From contig CALBSW010000004.1 in the NCBI GenBank assembly GCA_937967465.1, forward strand, positions 1 to 44,415: a stretch of 44,415 nucleotides of DNA, given 5' to 3'. Positions 44,041 to 44,415 of the stretch are shown here, piece after piece. Positions within the stretch are counted from its first letter, which is position 1; every line of letters begins with the position of its first letter. The stretch comes from an uncultured Flavobacteriales bacterium. Its GTDB lineage: Bacteria; Bacteroidota; Bacteroidia; Flavobacteriales_D; Sanyastnellaceae. Under the pieces are notes generated by a model. That model did not search any database. It saw nothing but the letters and a program-made list of their open reading frames with translations, and was not told the origin of the DNA. The translations under genes were made by a program, and so were the position numbers.

Positions 44041-44415
44041 TCACTCGCACGGCTGACCGAAGGAACCGAGGATGATGAGCAGGTCACCCACAGCCGTGGA
44101 TCCGTCCCCATCGATGTCGGTCGGGCAATCGGAACCTCCCGTGAACTCACAGGAACCGTCCTCCATGTTCGCAGCCGGATTGAAGTTGTCTGCATCCGTG
44201 TACGTGCAGCCAAACACGACAGGCGTCGCGCAAGAGCCGTCATCCTCACCTGCGAACGGGCTGAACTCGAGGCTCAGCGGATCGGTACAGCCTGCGCAAG
44301 CGGCGCACTCACCGAAGCAAACCACATCCACCGTGATGTCGGCACCGTTGACGACCACCTCACGGTTGACTTCGCCAACGCCAGTGTCAGTGACACCCTC
44401 TGCAGGTAAACCGAC
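44041..44415 (-). CDS. C-terminal part of a secreted Cys-rich protein with EF-hand-like tail (partial)
   Basis: The reading frame is open to the window edge, so the N-terminus is missing; about 124 residues are visible. They hold two GCTD-type Cys repeats (CAGCTDPLSLEFSP...EDDGSC and FGCTYTDADNFNP...MEDGSC), then SDCPTDIDGDGSTAVGDLL, IILGSFG and QPCE at the very end. The EF-hand-like loop is bracketed by two Cys, exactly as at the end of LOX1 (CGPADVDTDG...FGEPCQ). Similar Cys-capped dockerin tails are known from other phyla as GC-type dockerins. The protein is probably exported, and its function cannot be told from this fragment. Confidence 0.8.
   Translation of the reverse strand, partial: VGLPAEGVTDTGVGEVNREVVVNGADITVDVVCFGECAACAGCTDPLSLEFSPFAGEDDGSCATPVVFGCTYTDADNFNPAANMEDGSCEFTGGSDCPTDIDGDGSTAVGDLLIILGSFGQPCE

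Overview
The window is GC-rich DNA from the Bacteroidota, most likely a gliding or particle-associated, Flavobacteriia-like bacterium. The evidence is a PorP/SprF-type protein beside a SprB-repeat adhesin with a gliding-type (CHU_C) C-terminus, several secreted proteins with type IX secretion (T9SS) C-terminal tails, an S46 dipeptidyl-peptidase, an M43 metalloprotease, and TAnnTTTG-type -7 promoter boxes in front of most transcription units. It looks like ordinary chromosome: no insertion sequence, phage, plasmid or CRISPR signal was seen. No stretch over 300 bases lacks a gene. The largest gaps are 6579-6682 (about 260 bases if the doubtful small ORF is ignored), 7271-7456, 35469-35665 and 42273-42412.

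Layout. 1-4069: a partial tRNA-Arg with a textbook promoter, then a signalling block made of a periplasmic-TPR hybrid histidine kinase with two tandem receiver domains, facing an Hpt protein coupled to a membrane-tailed receiver. 4095-10853: an outer-membrane-like protein, an exonuclease/GIY-YIG fusion, an ECF sigma factor, uvrA, and a lipoprotein MsrB. 10943-15706: a coupled T9SS operon (SprB-repeat adhesin, PorP/SprF partner, small secreted protein). 15772-16539: TruC. 16599-28481: two secreted lysyl-oxidase-like proteins (LOX1 on +, LOX2 on -) bracket the isobutyryl-CoA mutase fusion IcmF, a coupled sulfotransferase / class IV aminotransferase-fold pair, a small membrane protein and an EamA transporter. 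28544-33941: a 40-residue His-rich membrane peptide, then a minus-strand group of a T9SS-secreted protein, threonine aldolase and a DPP11-type peptidase. 33997-38047: YaaA, an FKBP isomerase and a secreted M43 protease. 38049-44415: GT2 glycosyltransferase, DUF819 membrane protein, a one-TM putative sensor, a class IV-like histone deacetylase homologue, RibA, and the C-terminus of another secreted Cys-rich protein.

How the genes work together. Many products act at the cell surface: adhesion, extracellular proteolysis (M43, DPP11), quinone-dependent oxidation of protein amines (LOX1/LOX2), and T9SS export. They share building blocks: a Cys-rich 'GCTD...DDGSC' repeat, an unnamed beta domain, and dockerin-like EF-hand modules. 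Core housekeeping and metabolic genes (uvrA, ribA, truC, icmF, ltaE) sit between them.

The strongest unusual signals are: (1) -7 promoter boxes lying 3-5 bases before many start codons, implying widespread leaderless mRNAs; (2) a class IV aminotransferase-fold protein with His at the Schiff-base Lys position, coupled to a sulfotransferase-like gene; (3) two LOX homologues that keep the Lys/Tyr cofactor pair and carry dockerin-like plus possibly cohesin-like modules; (4) a Cys-bracketed EF-hand tail that may replace the normal sorting tail; (5) a 40-residue His-rich membrane peptide with its own promoter box. Everything here was read by eye; family assignments rest on motif recognition, without database searches.
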